Below are positions 37,001 to 37,112 of a stretch of DNA of 37,112 nt, piece after piece. Source of the stretch: a virus. The notes under the pieces were generated by a model that was given only the letters and a program-made list of their open reading frames with translations, ran no database searches and was not told the origin of the DNA. The stretch spans positions 1 through 37,112 of the IMG/VR virus record IMGVR_UViG_3300018421_000080; one strand, 5' to 3'. Within the stretch, counting starts at the first letter, position 1, and the number at the start of each line of letters is the position of its first letter. The translations under genes were made by a program, and so were the position numbers.

Positions 37001-37112
37001 TAAACACATTGGAATATCATTGAAGGCAACAAAAAAAAGAACCTTAGTCAAAGCACTTATATACAGATGTTGGGTTATACTTTCAACTTATATTATGTTA
37101 TTGATTACTGGA

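Noticed and set aside
1-37112. CRISPR arrays, insertion sequences or integrase
   Set aside because: No regularly spaced repeats, transposase-like or integrase-like frames were seen; the only notable repeats are the 20-bp and 26-bp pairs reported.

Overview
The window is part of the genome of a T4-like (Straboviridae-type or exo-T4) myovirus. The evidence is a near-continuous run of recognisable T4 core genes in the order used by marine T4-like phages: 21, 22, 23, a gp19-family tube protein, uvsY, uvsW, 55, 47, 46, 45, 44, 62, regA, hsp20, 43, uvsX and 41, followed by thyX. DNA is AT-rich, genes are tightly packed with ATGA or TAATG overlaps, and almost everything is on the + strand. The host is probably a Gram-negative alphaproteobacterium. 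This is an inference from a tmRNA-like 3' acceptor piece at the right edge that resembles the permuted two-piece tmRNA of Alphaproteobacteria, and from a SleB-type hydrolase and a DUF3563-like protein.

Layout. 1-3241: head assembly (protease, scaffold, major capsid) under a TATAAATA late promoter, closed by a double hairpin terminator. 3240-3726: two small - strand genes under their own early promoter. 3839-7639: tube protein, a 2OG-oxygenase, UvsY, one - strand gene with its own late promoter, UvsW and a small protein. 7640-7768: two back-to-back early promoters. 7769-15368: late sigma factor, gp47/gp46 nuclease with a radical-SAM gene wedged between them, clamp, clamp loader and RegA. 15368-18623: accessory block (oxygenase, two methyltransferase-like proteins, Hsp20, small proteins, QueC-like PP-loop ATPase). 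18669-29284: DNA polymerase, then phosphomannomutase-like, MazG-like, primase-like, cupin, small proteins, lipoprotein hydrolase, nucleotidyltransferase, a gp42-like dCMP hydroxymethylase candidate, asparagine synthetase, dCMP deaminase and a sugar-nucleotide dehydrogenase-like protein. 29284-33816: UvsX, a P-loop kinase/nucleotidyltransferase pair, gp41 helicase and ThyX. 33797-36933: glycosyltransferase cassette, two more oxygenases and a dNMP-kinase-like gene. 36934-37112: tmRNA-like acceptor piece.

Regulation can be read directly. Eleven + strand and two - strand sites have TTTAC(A/T), exactly 17 nt, then a TATAAT-like box, often with a run of G just before the -35; most lie immediately upstream of genes. 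Late promoters are exact TATAAATA boxes in front of structural genes and hsp20. Three genes start 6 to 9 nt after the -10 box and may be translated from leaderless mRNA.

The most interesting readings are: (1) a T4-style cytosine-modification route, with a MazG-like pyrophosphohydrolase, a gp42-like enzyme carrying the cytosine-specifying Asp, a dNMP-kinase-like protein and a nearby glycosyltransferase; (2) a tmRNA acceptor piece at the right edge; (3) a glycosyltransferase gene bounded by an exact 20-bp repeat that supplies both the stop of the upstream gene and the start of the downstream gene; (4) a B12-type radical-SAM gene inserted inside the gp47-gp46 pair. Function calls rest on motifs and remembered family features; no database search was run.
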